A DNA stretch of 64,000 nucleotides from Neorhizobium galegae (GTDB lineage Bacteria; Pseudomonadota; Alphaproteobacteria; Rhizobiales; Rhizobiaceae): positions 1,178,001-1,242,000 of the forward strand of contig NZ_JAGIPG010000001.1 of assembly GCF_017877055.1 (NCBI RefSeq). Reading direction: 5' to 3'. The translations under genes were made by a program, and so were the position numbers. Each line of letters starts with the position of its first letter. The stretch's first letter is position 1. This document shows, piece by piece, positions 8,812-19,024 of this stretch. A model generated the notes under the pieces. The model did no database searches. It saw nothing but the letters and a program-made list of their open reading frames with translations, and was not told the origin of the DNA.

Positions 8812-9191
8812 AGAGCTTCATTCCGCGCGAGGTGGAGACCCTCTGGACCCTATTCACCGCCCCGACGGTGTGGGCGCTGCATTTCGTCGTCTGCTATGCG
8901 ACAGTGGCGGTCTTCTGCGCCAGGGGCCTCGCTTCGGAGATATCCTTCGATACGGTGCGGATCGGGCTCGGCGTGGTGACGGCGCTGGCGCTGGCGATGA
9001 TCGTGCTGTCGGCCTGGCTTGCCTGGCGGCAATGGGGTTTCGGCTCCGACGATCCGCCGCACGACGAGGCGACCCGCAACGCGCGGACATTGTTCCAAGG
9101 ATTCGCGACGCTGCTGCTGTCAGGCCTGAGCTTCGTCGCGGTCCTCTACATGGCCATTCCGATGATCTTCATCGCGGGGTGCCAGCCGTGA
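8808..9191 (+). CDS. Small membrane protein of the caa3 operon
   Basis: A 127-residue protein with three predicted transmembrane helices (about residues 17-37, 50-72 and 96-120). It overlaps ctaD by ATGA and the CtaG-like gene by GTGA, so it is translated with the oxidase. Position and size resemble small accessory or subunit IV-like proteins, but no signature motif identifies it. It is treated as an oxidase-associated protein of unknown function. Confidence 0.7.
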   Translation: MKSFIPREVETLWTLFTAPTVWALHFVVCYATVAVFCARGLASEISFDTVRIGLGVVTALALAMIVLSAWLAWRQWGFGSDDPPHDEATRNARTLFQGFATLLLSGLSFVAVLYMAIPMIFIAGCQP

Positions 9192-9811
9192 AGAAGGCGG
9201 TGCTGATCACCGGGTTTGTTCTGCTGTTGGCGCTGTGGACCGTGCTCCCGCTTGCCGACCGGGCTTCCTTCACGGTGCACATGATCGCCCACATGGTCGT
9301 CGTGGCGGGTGCGGCGCCGTTGATTGCAATCGGCCTTTCCGGAACGCGTTTCGATTTTCTGTCCAGTCTGCCCTGGCTTACGCCAATCATTGCCTCGCTG
9401 ATCGAAATGTTCGCCGTGTGGACCTGGCATATTCCTGCCCTCCGCGCCCTGTCCGAAACATCGTCCATCCTTGCGGCGCTGGAGCAGCTCATCTTTCTCG
9501 GCGCAGGTCTCGCTCTCTGGCTCTCCTGCCTCGGCGGAGCGGCGGCGGGCCGGGAGGAGCGACGGCTTGCCGGCACATTCGGTCTGCTCTTTACCTCCAT
9601 GCACATGACATTGCTTGGCGCGCTGTTGACGCTGTCGCCGCGTCCGCTCTACGGTGATGGCGAGGTGAGTTGCCTCGGCGTGACCTTGTCCGCTGCGGTG
9701 GACCAGCAGGCCGGCGGCGTTGTCATGCTTTTGGTAGGGGCTGCAGTCTATTTGGCCGGTGGCTTGGCGCTGTTGGCCCGTACGCTGAACGCGCCGCTGC
9801 CGGATCGGTGA
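9188..9811 (+). CDS. ctaG: CtaG-like cytochrome c oxidase assembly factor (caa3_CtaG family)
   Basis: A 207-residue membrane protein with five to six hydrophobic helices and histidine-rich segments on helix ends: HMIAHMVVVAGAAPL near residue 30, WTWHIPALR near 80 and FTSMHMTLLGALL near 137. These are hallmarks of the caa3_CtaG family linked to CuB insertion or assembly of caa3 oxidases. It starts at GTG 9188, overlapping the previous stop. It is last in the operon; no clear T-tract terminator follows. Confidence 0.82.
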   Translation: MKKAVLITGFVLLLALWTVLPLADRASFTVHMIAHMVVVAGAAPLIAIGLSGTRFDFLSSLPWLTPIIASLIEMFAVWTWHIPALRALSETSSILAALEQLIFLGAGLALWLSCLGGAAAGREERRLAGTFGLLFTSMHMTLLGALLTLSPRPLYGDGEVSCLGVTLSAAVDQQAGGVVMLLVGAAVYLAGGLALLARTLNAPLPDR

Positions 9812-10042
9812 GGAGAGGCGTAGAGATAGACGTCCTCCCGTTCTGTCGAGCCGCCGTCGTCGTGCGTGAAAAAGGAGAGGGAAAGCGCAGCCAGCGGTCG
9901 ACATCGCCATGGGAATGACGCTGATCGGTGCAATCTCCCCAGCTATTTGGCGCGACCCTGGCCCTCCGGCCGAAGTTGGCGTTGCAAGTTTCAGGCTCCG
10001 GCCTATTTGATGGAGCGTGGACAACGGATATCGGAGTGTCAG

Positions 10043-12097
10043 TTGAATCAAACCCGGCCAGCGCTCCTCCTCGTCACGGCGTCGCTGATCCCGCTCATCA
10101 TTCTCGCCGCCGTAATGGGCAGGTTCTTTATTCAGGAACAGCAGAACGCGCTTGACGCCGACGTTCGCAGCAAAGCGACCGCCATGGCTGCGACGCTTCA
10201 ACGTGAGCTTAAAAGCCAGGTTCAGCTTCTGTCGGTCGTTGCGGATTCGCCCCGGCTCGATCCGCCGATCCCCCGTTCCGCCTTCGCAGAGACTGCTCGG
10301 CGTCTGCGTGAGAGAGTGCCTGAATGGGAGCAGATCCGGATATCGGATGAGAAAGGCGAGATCGTGCTGTCCTCGCCGGTCCTGGACGGTTCGGCTGAGA
10401 AACAGGTCGTGGACATGGAGAGCCACCGGACCGTGGTTCGTACGGGCGAAGCTGTGATCGGCAATGTTTCCCTCGGGCCTCGGGGGCAAGCTGCCTTTGC
10501 CGTGAGGGTTCCGATCGAGAGAAATGACAAGCTGCGAGCCATTCTGTCGGTTGTCATCCGCCCGACGATCGTCACAAACCTCCTCTACGCCAACGGGCTC
10601 CCCGAAACCTGGGCGGCCTGGATCGTCGATGGTCAGGATCGCCTTGTCGCTTCGACCGGTGCCCCTGCTCTCGCCGGCAATGCGGCAAGCGAGTTCGCAA
10701 GTTTTTCCGGAACGGATTTTGGCATAGCAACGCTCAAAAACGGGCTGGAGGTGCGGGTGGCCGAAGTCGCTCTTGGGGAAACGCCGTGGCGGGTGAGGGT
10801 AGGCCTGCCGGTTGCCGAATACGATAGGCTGGCACGCAAGGCGACGTTGCTGCTCGCCGCAGCCAGCTGCTTTACGCTGCTACTCTCGGGTTCGGCTGCA
10901 TTTCTCTTCCACCGGGAGGTCCGCGCCAGGAACCGCGAGCGCGAAAGCATGGCAAACTGGCAGCGGATGGATGCGCTCGGAAAGCTGACGGGCCAGGCAG
11001 CGCATGATTTCAACAACCTCCTCATGGTGTTTCAATCGGGCGTCGAGGGCATCAAGAGGAGGCGGAACGACGAGCAGCGGGTGACGCAGCTCCTTTCGCA
11101 TATGAGCGAGGGAGTGACGAGGGGAAAGGCGATCACGCAGCGGCTATTGTCGTTCTCGAGGCGCTCCAATCAGGGTGCCGGGCATGTGGAGCTGGGCATC
11201 AAGCTCGCCGAATTGAGACCGCTGCTGCGACAGGCCATCGATGACACGATCGTCATGGATATCAACGTTCCCAACGATATCTGGCCCATTCATGTCGATC
11301 CCGCGGGTCTGGAAAACGCGCTGATCAATTTCCTTACCAATGCGCGCGAGGCAATGGGCAACGGTGGTCAAGTGACGATTTCGGCCAGAAACGTCCTCGA
11401 CGGCGCCGCGGAAGATCCGACGCTTCAAGGACAATTTGTTGCCTTGACGATCACGGACACCGGAACAGGCGTCACACCCGAGCATCTTGGGCGGGTGTTC
11501 GAGCCGTTTTTCTCGACAAAGAAGACCGGTGGTCCGGGCCTAGGGCTGACCCAGGTTCACAGCTTCGCCAAGGGCAGCGGCGGTGCTGTCAAGGTGGCGA
11601 GCGTGGTCGGCCATGGCAGCGCCTTCACGCTGCTCCTTCCCCGGTCAAACGAACAGAGCGTCGCCCGCGAGCCGGTAACGCCGGCGGTAAGCCTTCCGGG
11701 CAGGCTTTTGATAGTTGACGATACCCCATCATCACTGGAATCAGCGCGCCTGGCCCTGGAAGGGCTCGTTTCGACGATCTTTGTGGCGACAGGCGGCAGC
11801 GAGGCAATTGAGGTTCTGGAGCGTCACCCCGAAATCGAGGCGGTGATCAGCGACATCATGATGCCGGGGATGTCCGGCATTGAGCTTGCCGAGGAAATAC
11901 GCCGGAAGAACTCGCGGCTGCCGGTTGTCCTGATGACCGGCTATAGCGACAAGCTTGAAGCTGGCACGGAGGTCGGGTGTCCGGTTGTAGCGAAGCCGTT
12001 CAAGATCGAAGACCTGGCTGCTTCGCTGGAGGCTGCGAAAATGTCGATGGAAAAATCAACGAACGTCGTGCGCCTGGAGATCCCGGCGAAAAGCTGA
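10043..12097 (+). CDS. Hybrid sensor histidine kinase/response regulator
   Basis: A 684-residue inner-membrane sensor. It has an N-terminal helix, a periplasmic dCache-like sensor (about residues 35-270), a second helix near residue 280, a dimerisation segment with phospho-accepting His321 (AAHDFNNLL), an ATPase domain (NFLTNAREAM, TDTGTG, FFSTKKTGGPGLGL) and a C-terminal receiver with Asp604 (SDIMMPG). The TTG at 10043 is preferred because GGAG lies six bases upstream and the protein then begins directly with its membrane helix. ATG 10010 is possible. No partner regulator is adjacent, so its signal and output are unknown. Confidence 0.88.
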   Translation: MNQTRPALLLVTASLIPLIILAAVMGRFFIQEQQNALDADVRSKATAMAATLQRELKSQVQLLSVVADSPRLDPPIPRSAFAETARRLRERVPEWEQIRISDEKGEIVLSSPVLDGSAEKQVVDMESHRTVVRTGEAVIGNVSLGPRGQAAFAVRVPIERNDKLRAILSVVIRPTIVTNLLYANGLPETWAAWIVDGQDRLVASTGAPALAGNAASEFASFSGTDFGIATLKNGLEVRVAEVALGETPWRVRVGLPVAEYDRLARKATLLLAAASCFTLLLSGSAAFLFHREVRARNRERESMANWQRMDALGKLTGQAAHDFNNLLMVFQSGVEGIKRRRNDEQRVTQLLSHMSEGVTRGKAITQRLLSFSRRSNQGAGHVELGIKLAELRPLLRQAIDDTIVMDINVPNDIWPIHVDPAGLENALINFLTNAREAMGNGGQVTISARNVLDGAAEDPTLQGQFVALTITDTGTGVTPEHLGRVFEPFFSTKKTGGPGLGLTQVHSFAKGSGGAVKVASVVGHGSAFTLLLPRSNEQSVAREPVTPAVSLPGRLLIVDDTPSSLESARLALEGLVSTIFVATGGSEAIEVLERHPEIEAVISDIMMPGMSGIELAEEIRRKNSRLPVVLMTGYSDKLEAGTEVGCPVVAKPFKIEDLAASLEAAKMSMEKSTNVVRLEIPAKS

Positions 12098-12118
12098 TCG
12101 ACTCGAGAACGCTTCAAT

Positions 12119-13027
12119 TTACCCGACCAAGCTGAGCGGCTTGTGGACCTGCGAGGCAATGGGAGCCTCCAGGAGCCCGGTCAGATATCGTCCATAGGCG
12201 CTCTTCCCATATTGCCTGGCGAGGCATTCGAGCTGGCGGGCGTCGATAAAGTTCTGGCGATAGGCAATTTCCTCGGGGCAGGAAATCTTGACGCCTTGTC
12301 GGCGTTCAAGCGTCGACACGAATTCGGATGCTTCAAGGAGACTATCGGGCGTGCCTGTGTCGAGCCAGGCATAACCGCGTCCCATCATCTCGACATGGAG
12401 CGTTCCACGATCGAGATAGGCCCGGTTGACGTCGGTGATCTCCAGTTCCCCTCTGGCGGACGGCCTCAGGTTGGCCGCGATGTCGATGACGTCCTCGTCA
12501 TAGAAATAGAGGCCTGTGACGGCCCAGCTGGAACGAGGATGTTCCGGCTTCTCTTCGATCGAAGCCGCCCTCATCTGCTCGTCGAACTCGACCACGCCGT
12601 AGCGCTGCGGATCGTTGACGTGGTAGGCAAAAACCGTGGCGCCGCTTTCCCGCGACATGGCGCTTTTGAAGAGATCGGTAATGCCATGGCCGAAAAAGAT
12701 GTTGTCGCCCAGCACCAGGCAGGACGAGTTGGAGCCGATGAAGTCGGCCCCGATAATATAGGCCTGCGCCAGACCATCAGGAGAGGGCTGTTCCGCATAG
12801 GATAACGAGAGGCCCCATTTGGAGCCGTCGCCCAGCAGCTGTTGGAAATTCGGCATGTCCTTCGGCGTCGATATGATCAGGATGTCGCGGATCCCCGCGA
12901 GCATCAGCGTCGACAGCGGATAATAGATCATTGGCTTGTCATAGATCGGCATGAGCTGTTTCGACAGCACCTGGGTCATCGGGTGTAGCCGCGTGCCGCT
13001 GCCGCCGGCGAGAATAATCCCTTTCAT
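12119..13027 (-). CDS. rfbA: Glucose-1-phosphate thymidylyltransferase
   Basis: A 302-residue nucleotidyltransferase that makes dTDP-glucose from dTTP and glucose-1-phosphate, first step of dTDP-L-rhamnose synthesis. Visible motifs are GGSGTRLHP (residues 8-16), the substrate block [24 protein letters not shown] and [20 protein letters not shown] strong GGAGG lies eight bases before ATG 13027. It is the last of four rfb genes on this strand, five bases after rfbD. It is convergent with the histidine kinase gene. Confidence 0.96.
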   Translation of the reverse strand: MKGIILAGGSGTRLHPMTQVLSKQLMPIYDKPMIYYPLSTLMLAGIRDILIISTPKDMPNFQQLLGDGSKWGLSLSYAEQPSPDGLAQAYIIGADFIGSNSSCLVLGDNIFFGHGITDLFKSAMSRESGATVFAYHVNDPQRYGVVEFDEQMRAASIEEKPEHPRSSWAVTGLYFYDEDVIDIAANLRPSARGELEITDVNRAYLDRGTLHVEMMGRGYAWLDTGTPDSLLEASEFVSTLERRQGVKISCPEEIAYRQNFIDARQLECLARQYGKSAYGRYLTGLLEAPIASQVHKPLSLVG

Positions 13028-13031
13028 CAAC

Positions 13032-13961
13032 TCACCTCCCGTATTGTCTGTCTTCAAGGTCAACAGGCTGCAGAACGCGCCTGACGACGTGCCCCGCCGA
13101 GCCCCGCCAATCGGGCATGACGACGCCGTGGCGCCTGTACAGTTTTGAACAGTCCAGTTGCGAATTGGCCGGTCGCCGAGCCGGTGTCGGATAGGCGCTG
13201 GTGGGGATGCGGACGACCCTTGCCGAAGGCCCGCCGTTCGCTCCCGAAATTCTGAAGATCTCTTCTGCGAAATCCGCCCAGCTCGCCGCACCCGTTCCGG
13301 CCATATGAAAGACGCCGCGCAAGGCGGGATCGTTTGAAGCCAGCAGGTTTTGCCCGACCACCATGATGGCTTCGGCTATGTCGAATGCCGAAGTCGGGTT
13401 GCCGATCTGATCGTCGACGACCTGCACCTCTTCCCGAGCCTCTGCGATCTTCAGCATCGTGCGCAGGAAGTTTCGGCTGAACGGGCTGTAGACCCAGGCG
13501 GTGCGGAGGACGGCATGATTTTCGGTTGCCGCCGCCACGTTCCGCTCGCCCACCAACTTGTCGCGGCCATAGACGCCAAGCGGTGCGACCGGGTCGGATT
13601 CGACATAAGGAGAGGGTTTGCTGCCGTCGAAGACATAGTCCGTGGACAGATGAACGATCGGGACCCGAAGCGTGTTCGCTACTCGCGCCAGTTCTGCCGG
13701 GCCTGCTGCGTTGACGGCGAAAGCCGTGGCCCTGTCGATTTCGGCCTGATCGACACCTGTGAAGGCAGCTGCGGAGACGATCAGATCGGGCCTGGCGGCC
13801 TCGACCGTCGCCGCGACGGTCTCCGGCTTGGCCAGATCGAGTTCAGGACGGCCAAGCGGAATAATCTCGACCTCGCTTTGCCCGATCGCATTCTCGATGA
13901 GGGATTGAACGACCTGCCCTCTGAGCCCGGTTACCACGTATCGCCTCGGTTCGCGCATCAT
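13032..13961 (-). CDS. rfbD: dTDP-4-dehydrorhamnose reductase
   Basis: A 309-residue short-chain dehydrogenase catalysing the last, NAD(P)H-dependent step to dTDP-L-rhamnose. The nucleotide-binding loop reads TGLRGQVV, a variant of the family's G-x-x-[12 protein letters not shown] and the catalytic YGRDKLVGE (Tyr-xxx-Lys) are intact. The start codons ATGATG overlap the rfbB stop (13958-13961), so expression is translationally coupled. Confidence 0.94.
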   Translation of the reverse strand: MMREPRRYVVTGLRGQVVQSLIENAIGQSEVEIIPLGRPELDLAKPETVAATVEAARPDLIVSAAAFTGVDQAEIDRATAFAVNAAGPAELARVANTLRVPIVHLSTDYVFDGSKPSPYVESDPVAPLGVYGRDKLVGERNVAAATENHAVLRTAWVYSPFSRNFLRTMLKIAEAREEVQVVDDQIGNPTSAFDIAEAIMVVGQNLLASNDPALRGVFHMAGTGAASWADFAEEIFRISGANGGPSARVVRIPTSAYPTPARRPANSQLDCSKLYRRHGVVMPDWRGSAGHVVRRVLQPVDLEDRQYGR

Positions 13962-15016
13962 CCGGCCCCGGCCTTGAGGAGCCCGAGTCGGCTGCCGTCA
14001 TATCCTTGCCGGAGCGGCGCCCACCACCATTCGTTGTCGAGATACCAGCGTACCGTCTTTTCGATCCCCGTCTCGAAGCTCTCCTTTGCCCTCCAGCCCA
14101 GTTCCGTTTCGAGCCTGGTCGCGTCGATCGCATAACGCACATCATGCCCGGGCCGGTCGGCCACGAACTGGATCAGCTTTTCGTGGGGGCGCCCGATCGC
14201 ACGCAGATCGTCGAGGATCTCGCAGATCCGCTTGACGACATCGATATTGCTGCGCTCGTTGCGGCCTCCGACATTGTAGGTCTCGCCGACCCTGCCTCGC
14301 TCGGCGACGAGATCCAGCGCCCGGGCGTGATCCTCCACATAGAGCCAGTCGCGGATGTTGGCCCCGTTTCCATAAACCGGCAGGGGTTTGCCCTCTAGCG
14401 CGTTCAGGATGGTCAGCGGAATGAGCTTTTCCGGGAAATGGTAGGGGCCGTAGTTGTTCGAGCAGTTGGAGACGACGACCGGCATGCCGTAGGTGCGTGC
14501 CCATGCCTTGGCGAGATGATCCGATGCTGCCTTCGACGCCGAATAGGGCGAGCTCGGATCGTAGGGCGTTGCTTCCGTGAATAGTCCCTCCGCTCCCAGG
14601 GAGCCGTAGACCTCGTCGGTTGAGACATGCAGGAAGCGGAAGCGATTTCGGTCTCGGGGAAGAAGTGCCTGCCAATAGGCTCGCGCGCATTCGAGCATGG
14701 TGAAAGAGCCGAGAATATTGGTTTCAACGAATTGCCGTGCGCCGAGGATGGAGCGGTCGACATGGCTTTCGGCAGCCAGATGCATCACCCGGTCCGGTCT
14801 GAACGTCGACATCGCGGAAGCTATCGCCGCGGCATCGCATATATCGATCTTGAGAAACCGGTAGGACGGCTTGTCGTCAACCGACTTGAGCGAGCTCAAC
14901 GTGCCGGCATAGGTCAGTTTGTCGATGTTCAGGACTTCGTATCCCTTGTCGAGCACGAGGTGGCGGATGACCGCCGAGCCGATGAAACCTGCCCCACCCG
15001 TTACAAGCACGCGCAT
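13958..15016 (-). CDS. rfbB: dTDP-glucose 4,6-dehydratase
   Basis: A 352-residue extended SDR enzyme forming dTDP-4-keto-6-deoxyglucose. It has GGAGFIGS (residues 7-14), [11 protein letters not shown], the dehydratase signature STDEVYG and the YSASK catalytic pair, followed by [15 protein letters not shown]. Length is normal. ATG 15016 is chosen at the beginning of homology; the 67 residues upstream in frame are unconserved. It lies 28 bases after rfbC. Confidence 0.96.
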   Translation of the reverse strand: MRVLVTGGAGFIGSAVIRHLVLDKGYEVLNIDKLTYAGTLSSLKSVDDKPSYRFLKIDICDAAAIASAMSTFRPDRVMHLAAESHVDRSILGARQFVETNILGSFTMLECARAYWQALLPRDRNRFRFLHVSTDEVYGSLGAEGLFTEATPYDPSSPYSASKAASDHLAKAWARTYGMPVVVSNCSNNYGPYHFPEKLIPLTILNALEGKPLPVYGNGANIRDWLYVEDHARALDLVAERGRVGETYNVGGRNERSNIDVVKRICEILDDLRAIGRPHEKLIQFVADRPGHDVRYAIDATRLETELGWRAKESFETGIEKTVRWYLDNEWWWAPLRQGYDGSRLGLLKAGAG

Positions 15017-15044
15017 GCGTTCGATTACCCCCAAAAAGTTCTCG

Positions 15045-15641
15045 TCACAGGCTCCGACTGCGTCTGCCGAATTCGTCGTTGACGGCATAGATAAAGTTGG
15101 ATTGAAGCTCGGAGAGCGTAGGCTGCCCCCGATCTTTCTCCGACAGGATTGCCTTGTCTGCAGCGACTGGCCATTCGATCCCAAGCGCCGGATCGCTCCA
15201 AAGCAGGCCGCGTTCATGTTCGGCGCTGTAATAGTCGGTCACTTTGTAGGTGATGACCGTATCTGCCATCAGCGTGCAAAACCCATGTGCGAAACCTGGC
15301 GGCAGCCAAAGCTGAAAGGCATTTTCGGCCGATAGTTCCACCGCGACGAATTTCCCGTAGGTCGGCGATCCGGTCCGGATATCAACCGCCACATCCAGAA
15401 GCGCGCCGCTCGAACATGACACCAGTTTCCCTTGCGAATGAGGGGGGATTTGAAAGTGGAGACCACGAACAGTCCCCGCCTGTGCCGAGTAAGACCGGTT
15501 GTCCTGGACGAACGTGAAGGAACCAACTTTTGACTCAAAGAGGTTCTTCCGAAACGTTTCCATGAAATAGCCTCGAGGATCGCCGAATTTCTTCGACACT
15601 AAAAGAAGTACATCCTCAATGTTCGTACCTTCGAAGCGCAC
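15045..15641 (-). CDS. rfbC: dTDP-4-dehydrorhamnose 3,5-epimerase
   Basis: A cupin enzyme of about 198 residues that epimerises dTDP-4-keto-6-deoxyglucose at C3 and C5. Motifs: [40 protein letters not shown] (catalytic His) and [14 protein letters not shown] 15641 is preferred because GAGG lies five bases upstream and the length fits the family; a TTG at 15707 would add 22 residues. It is the first rfb gene of the operon, which should feed a rhamnosyltransferase for surface polysaccharide located outside the window. Confidence 0.93.
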   Translation of the reverse strand: MRFEGTNIEDVLLLVSKKFGDPRGYFMETFRKNLFESKVGSFTFVQDNRSYSAQAGTVRGLHFQIPPHSQGKLVSCSSGALLDVAVDIRTGSPTYGKFVAVELSAENAFQLWLPPGFAHGFCTLMADTVITYKVTDYYSAEHERGLLWSDPALGIEWPVAADKAILSEKDRGQPTLSELQSNFIYAVNDEFGRRSRSL

Positions 15642-15938
15642 AAATTCCTCATGATCCTGAAGTTCCGGCTGTTTAGTGATAAAGCCATACGGATATTCTG
15701 AGCGCAATTCGGATGCGGCTCATCAGATGGGCGATGGGATAGTCAATAAGCGGTAGACTGAAGCCTACGCCCGTTCTCTGGTTACCCAGACGACTATGCT
15801 GCTCTCACCAGAACAACGGCGTTTGCCGCCAGCGCAGGACCTGGCCGGGCGTCACTGAACTGTGCGGGCAGGTGGCCTGCGAAGTTACGATTTGCCGGTG
15901 CCGGCACCAATGAATGATAGAACGGACCCATCAGAAAT

Positions 15939-16012
15939 TGGCTGGGGCGCCTGGATTCGAACCAGGGATGACGGTACCAAAAACCGTTGCCTTACCGCTT
16001 GGCGACGCCCCA
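15939..16012 (-). tRNA. tRNA-Gln (anticodon TTG)
   Basis: Read on the minus strand, the acceptor stem TGGGGCG pairs with CGCCCCA, the anticodon stem-loop is ACGGT-TTTTGGT-ACCGT with anticodon TTG, and the T arm is CCTGG-TTCGAAT-CCAGG. The discriminator is G and CCA is encoded (15941-15939), as expected for tRNA-Gln. All stems are perfect. Confidence 0.95.
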
Positions 16013-16182
16013 CCATGATGGCGGCGATGACGCCGCTCAGGGAATGCGAGTTGCTCTAGCAAAGCTTCATTCGGCGAGCAATCACGGAGCGGTCGTTTTT
16101 TGTTAAATGTCGTAGTTTCATTTGGCTTTGCAAGTTTTCTCAGGGCTGCTGTGCTGCCGCTGCCCGCCCCCGGCGCCAGCGT

Positions 16183-18522
16183 TTATCTTTCACACAGCCT
16201 GCGCTCGCCCCGAAAAGGTTGATAGGTGCAGTCGGAGGCCCGGAAAGATCGGTAGCTGCGGGAGCAGGCAGTGATATTGCAGGAGGGCGCTGTCCCCGTC
16301 TCACCTGCCGCCTGACCCTTGTCCAGATCGAAGTCAGGGGCGGGCTCGGCCATCGCCGCGCGGATGAAGTCCCGCCAGATCCGGGCCGGAAGCGAGCCGC
16401 CCGTCACGCCTTTCATCGGCGTGTCGTCGTCATTCCCGACCCAGACGCCGACGACCAGCGGCTCGGTGAAGCCGACAAACCAGGCATCGCGATTGTTCTG
16501 GCTGGTGCCTGTCTTGCCGGCGGCGAACGTGCCGGGATCCGCATCGCGGCCGGTGCCACGTTCGATGACCAGCTGCAGCAGGCCAAGAAGATCGGACTGA
16601 TAGGGTGAGAGATCGATGGAAGGTGTTGTCTTTTCGCCCACCCTGAAGGCCTGGGATTGGCCTGCCGCCTGAAAATCGATAATCCCCCAGGGCTCGACCG
16701 GTGCCTTCCCCAGACGAACCGATGCATAGGCGCTGGTGAGATCGAGCAGATTGACCTCCGAAGTGCCGAGCGCGAGGGACGGCGTCGGCGCGAGCGGCGC
16801 GTCGATGCCGAGTTCCTTGGCGGCCGCGATGACGTTATCGAGCCCGACTTCCTGCGCCAGGGCGACGGTTGCGGCATTCAATGACCGGGCGAAAGCTTCC
16901 GCCAACGTGACCCAACCGCGGTAACCGCCGCCGGAATTTTCCGGCGACCAACCTTCAATCTCGATCGGGGCGTCGAGGACGCGGTCGAAAAGGGTCAGCC
17001 CTTTTTTCAAGGCTGCATAATAAACGAACAGTTTGAACGTGGAGCCGGGCTGCCGCATCGCCGTGACGGCCCGGTTGAACTGGCTCGTCTTGTAGTCGTG
17101 CCCCCCGACCATGGCGACGACCGCGCCTTCGGGTGTCATTGCCACAAGCGCCGCCTGGCTTGCCCCGAGCGTCTTTCCGTCCTCGTCCAGAGCCTGTGTA
17201 ACAACCCTTTCGGCAATACGCTGCAGGCGCGGCACGAGCGTCGTGCGCACCGTCGTCGATCCCGGCGAGGTGCCGGCGATCTCGCTAGCCTGCGGCGATA
17301 TCCAGTCGGCGAACCAGCTTCCCGAGCGCGGTGTCGGCGTTGTCGGGCGAAGTTTGCCGAACTTCGCCTTCGCGGCCGCGGCTTCGTCGGGCGTCAGCTT
17401 GCCGTTGGCGACCATTGCGGCGAGCACCGTCGCCGTTCGCTGACGGGCGCCCTCGAAATTGGCGATGGGGTTGAGTTGGCTCGGCGCCTTCAGGAGGCCG
17501 GCGAGCATTGCGGACTCCGAGACGTCGAGGTCACCGATGTCCTTGTTGAAATAGACCCGCGCGGCGGCCGGCATTCCGGTGGCACCCGAGCCGAGATAGG
17601 TGGTGTTCAGATAGCGGGTCAGGATTTCCTGCTTGCCCAGCTTCCATTCGAGCCAGAATGCAATGACCACTTCCTGGATCTTCCGCTTCAGCGTTCGGTC
17701 GCTTTCCAGATATTGCACCTTGATCAATTGCTGCGTGATCGTGCTGCCGCCCTGGGCGACCGAGCCCGCCTGAAAGTTCCGGATCAGGGCACGGCCGATA
17801 CCCTGTGGATCGATACCGTAATGGTTCATGAACCGCCTGTCCTCGATCGACAGGACAGCCTCGATGAGGGACTGCGGAAACTGGCCGTAAGCGGCATACG
17901 GCCCTTGATAGGGGCCTTGTCGGACCAGCGGCGCTCCGTCCGCCGTTTCCAGCACGATGACCGGCTTCAGCGTGCCAGCGGCAATTTCCCGCCATGGGAC
18001 GTCCTTCAATGCCCATGTCAGAACACCCGCCAGGACAAGGACGCAGGCGAATGATGCGAGTGCGGCCACGGTTATCCACGACCATCGCCCGGATGGCCGG
18101 TCCTGCCGTGAAAAGCGCCGCCAATGCCGCAAGGCGGTCATTCGCAAAAGGGCTTTATCGCGGAAGGCTGAAAAGCGTTTCGCCGCCGATCCGGGTGTCG
18201 GGTTTGATTCCTGCTCTTTCGGCCCTGCGTATCTCCCCCGAAGAGCGGCAGCCGCTTTCCTTATCCGGAGGGAACCCGATTGCCACGAAGTTCCCAGATC
18301 ATGCCGGAGCGCGGCCAGCAATTCACGGACAGCCCGTCCGCTTTGCCCAAAAGCCGGAGTGGAATTGTCGCCCGCTTTCGGCTCGCCCGAACTGGTGGGT
18401 TCTTCGCGACGCTCGCCAGCCTCCGGCGCGCCTTCTGGTGCTGCCTCTACCTCAGTCACGCGCGCAGGGTCGCTGGGGGCATGTTCATCCGGGTTCTTGG
18501 AGCGGTCTTCAGGGCGGGTCAT
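16183..18522 (-). CDS. Bifunctional penicillin-binding protein (class A PBP, PBP1-type)
   Basis: A 779-residue peptidoglycan synthase. It has a disordered charged and proline-containing cytoplasmic N terminus (about 145 residues, longer than usual), one transmembrane helix (about 150-170), a GT51 glycosyltransferase domain with catalytic Glu227 in SIEDRRF and GGSTITQQL, then a transpeptidase domain with Ser494 in STFK, a SLN-type second motif and KTGT (Lys670). The C-terminal tail contains several cysteines. It polymerises and crosslinks murein in the periplasm. It is monocistronic, with a divergent DUF982 gene upstream. Confidence 0.93.
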   Translation of the reverse strand: MTRPEDRSKNPDEHAPSDPARVTEVEAAPEGAPEAGERREEPTSSGEPKAGDNSTPAFGQSGRAVRELLAALRHDLGTSWQSGSLRIRKAAAALRGRYAGPKEQESNPTPGSAAKRFSAFRDKALLRMTALRHWRRFSRQDRPSGRWSWITVAALASFACVLVLAGVLTWALKDVPWREIAAGTLKPVIVLETADGAPLVRQGPYQGPYAAYGQFPQSLIEAVLSIEDRRFMNHYGIDPQGIGRALIRNFQAGSVAQGGSTITQQLIKVQYLESDRTLKRKIQEVVIAFWLEWKLGKQEILTRYLNTTYLGSGATGMPAAARVYFNKDIGDLDVSESAMLAGLLKAPSQLNPIANFEGARQRTATVLAAMVANGKLTPDEAAAAKAKFGKLRPTTPTPRSGSWFADWISPQASEIAGTSPGSTTVRTTLVPRLQRIAERVVTQALDEDGKTLGASQAALVAMTPEGAVVAMVGGHDYKTSQFNRAVTAMRQPGSTFKLFVYYAALKKGLTLFDRVLDAPIEIEGWSPENSGGGYRGWVTLAEAFARSLNAATVALAQEVGLDNVIAAAKELGIDAPLAPTPSLALGTSEVNLLDLTSAYASVRLGKAPVEPWGIIDFQAAGQSQAFRVGEKTTPSIDLSPYQSDLLGLLQLVIERGTGRDADPGTFAAGKTGTSQNNRDAWFVGFTEPLVVGVWVGNDDDTPMKGVTGGSLPARIWRDFIRAAMAEPAPDFDLDKGQAAGETGTAPSCNITACSRSYRSFRASDCTYQPFRGERRLCER

Positions 18523-18555
18523 TCACTGCGTAGCGGTTGGATTTGAAAAGGGAAC

Positions 18556-18622
18556 TAGAGCATCTTGGCGCAAAAGGAAGATGCCCTGGCATCTGTCGGT
18601 AATCACAAGCGGCGATGCTCTA
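18556..18622. repeat. Palindromic intergenic element (TAGAGCATC dyad)
   Basis: TAGAGCATC (18556-18564) and GATGCTCTA (18614-18622) form perfect 9-bp arms around an inner perfect hairpin AGATGCC-CT-GGCATCT (18579-18594). The outer TAGAGCAT/ATGCTCTA arms resemble mosaic palindromic repeats common between rhizobial genes. It lies between the divergent PBP and DUF982 genes. Confidence 0.5.
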
Positions 18623-18715
18623 CTCCCAATGGGGTAAGTCAGGTCAAATAGATAGACGGCGGAAGCCGTGCCACACTCCGATCCGCAAGCTTTGATCTGC
18701 AGGCGGAGGAAATGC

Positions 18716-18970
18716 ATGAAAAAACGGGTGAAAAGCGATCCGAACTGGCCGGAGCCGGTGGTCGTGGCGGTGGGGCGGCGATCTCCGGAGATTATTCGAA
18801 CGCCCGCAGAGGCCTTGATCTATCTCACCAACAAATGGCCGGCGGCGCGCAACGAACGTTACAGAGCGGCGACCGAGGTCTGCTCCGCAGCGCTCCGCAG
18901 ACAGATAGACGCGGCGGCTGCACGCGAGACGTTTCTGTCCGCCGCACTCGAGGCGGGCATGCTCCAATAA
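18716..18970 (+). CDS. DUF982 domain protein
   Basis: An 84-residue soluble protein of the DUF982 family, typically about 80 residues and expanded in Rhizobium and Agrobacterium. Typical features are a hydrophobic beta segment (PVVVAVG), then IRTPAEALIYLTNKWP and a helical C terminus. GGAGGA lies five bases before ATG 18716, a strong ribosome binding site. The function of the family is unknown. No operon partner is evident. Confidence 0.8.
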   Translation: MKKRVKSDPNWPEPVVVAVGRRSPEIIRTPAEALIYLTNKWPAARNERYRAATEVCSAALRRQIDAAAARETFLSAALEAGMLQ

Positions 18971-19024
18971 GCCCGCCGGGCGTGAACGGGGCATGAAATC
19001 CGGAGCGCCCATCTTGCGGTTGCG

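Noticed and set aside
15939-16012. tRNA-Gln as an integration site for a genomic island
   Set aside because: No integrase and no repeated tRNA 3' end were seen in the flanking sequence.
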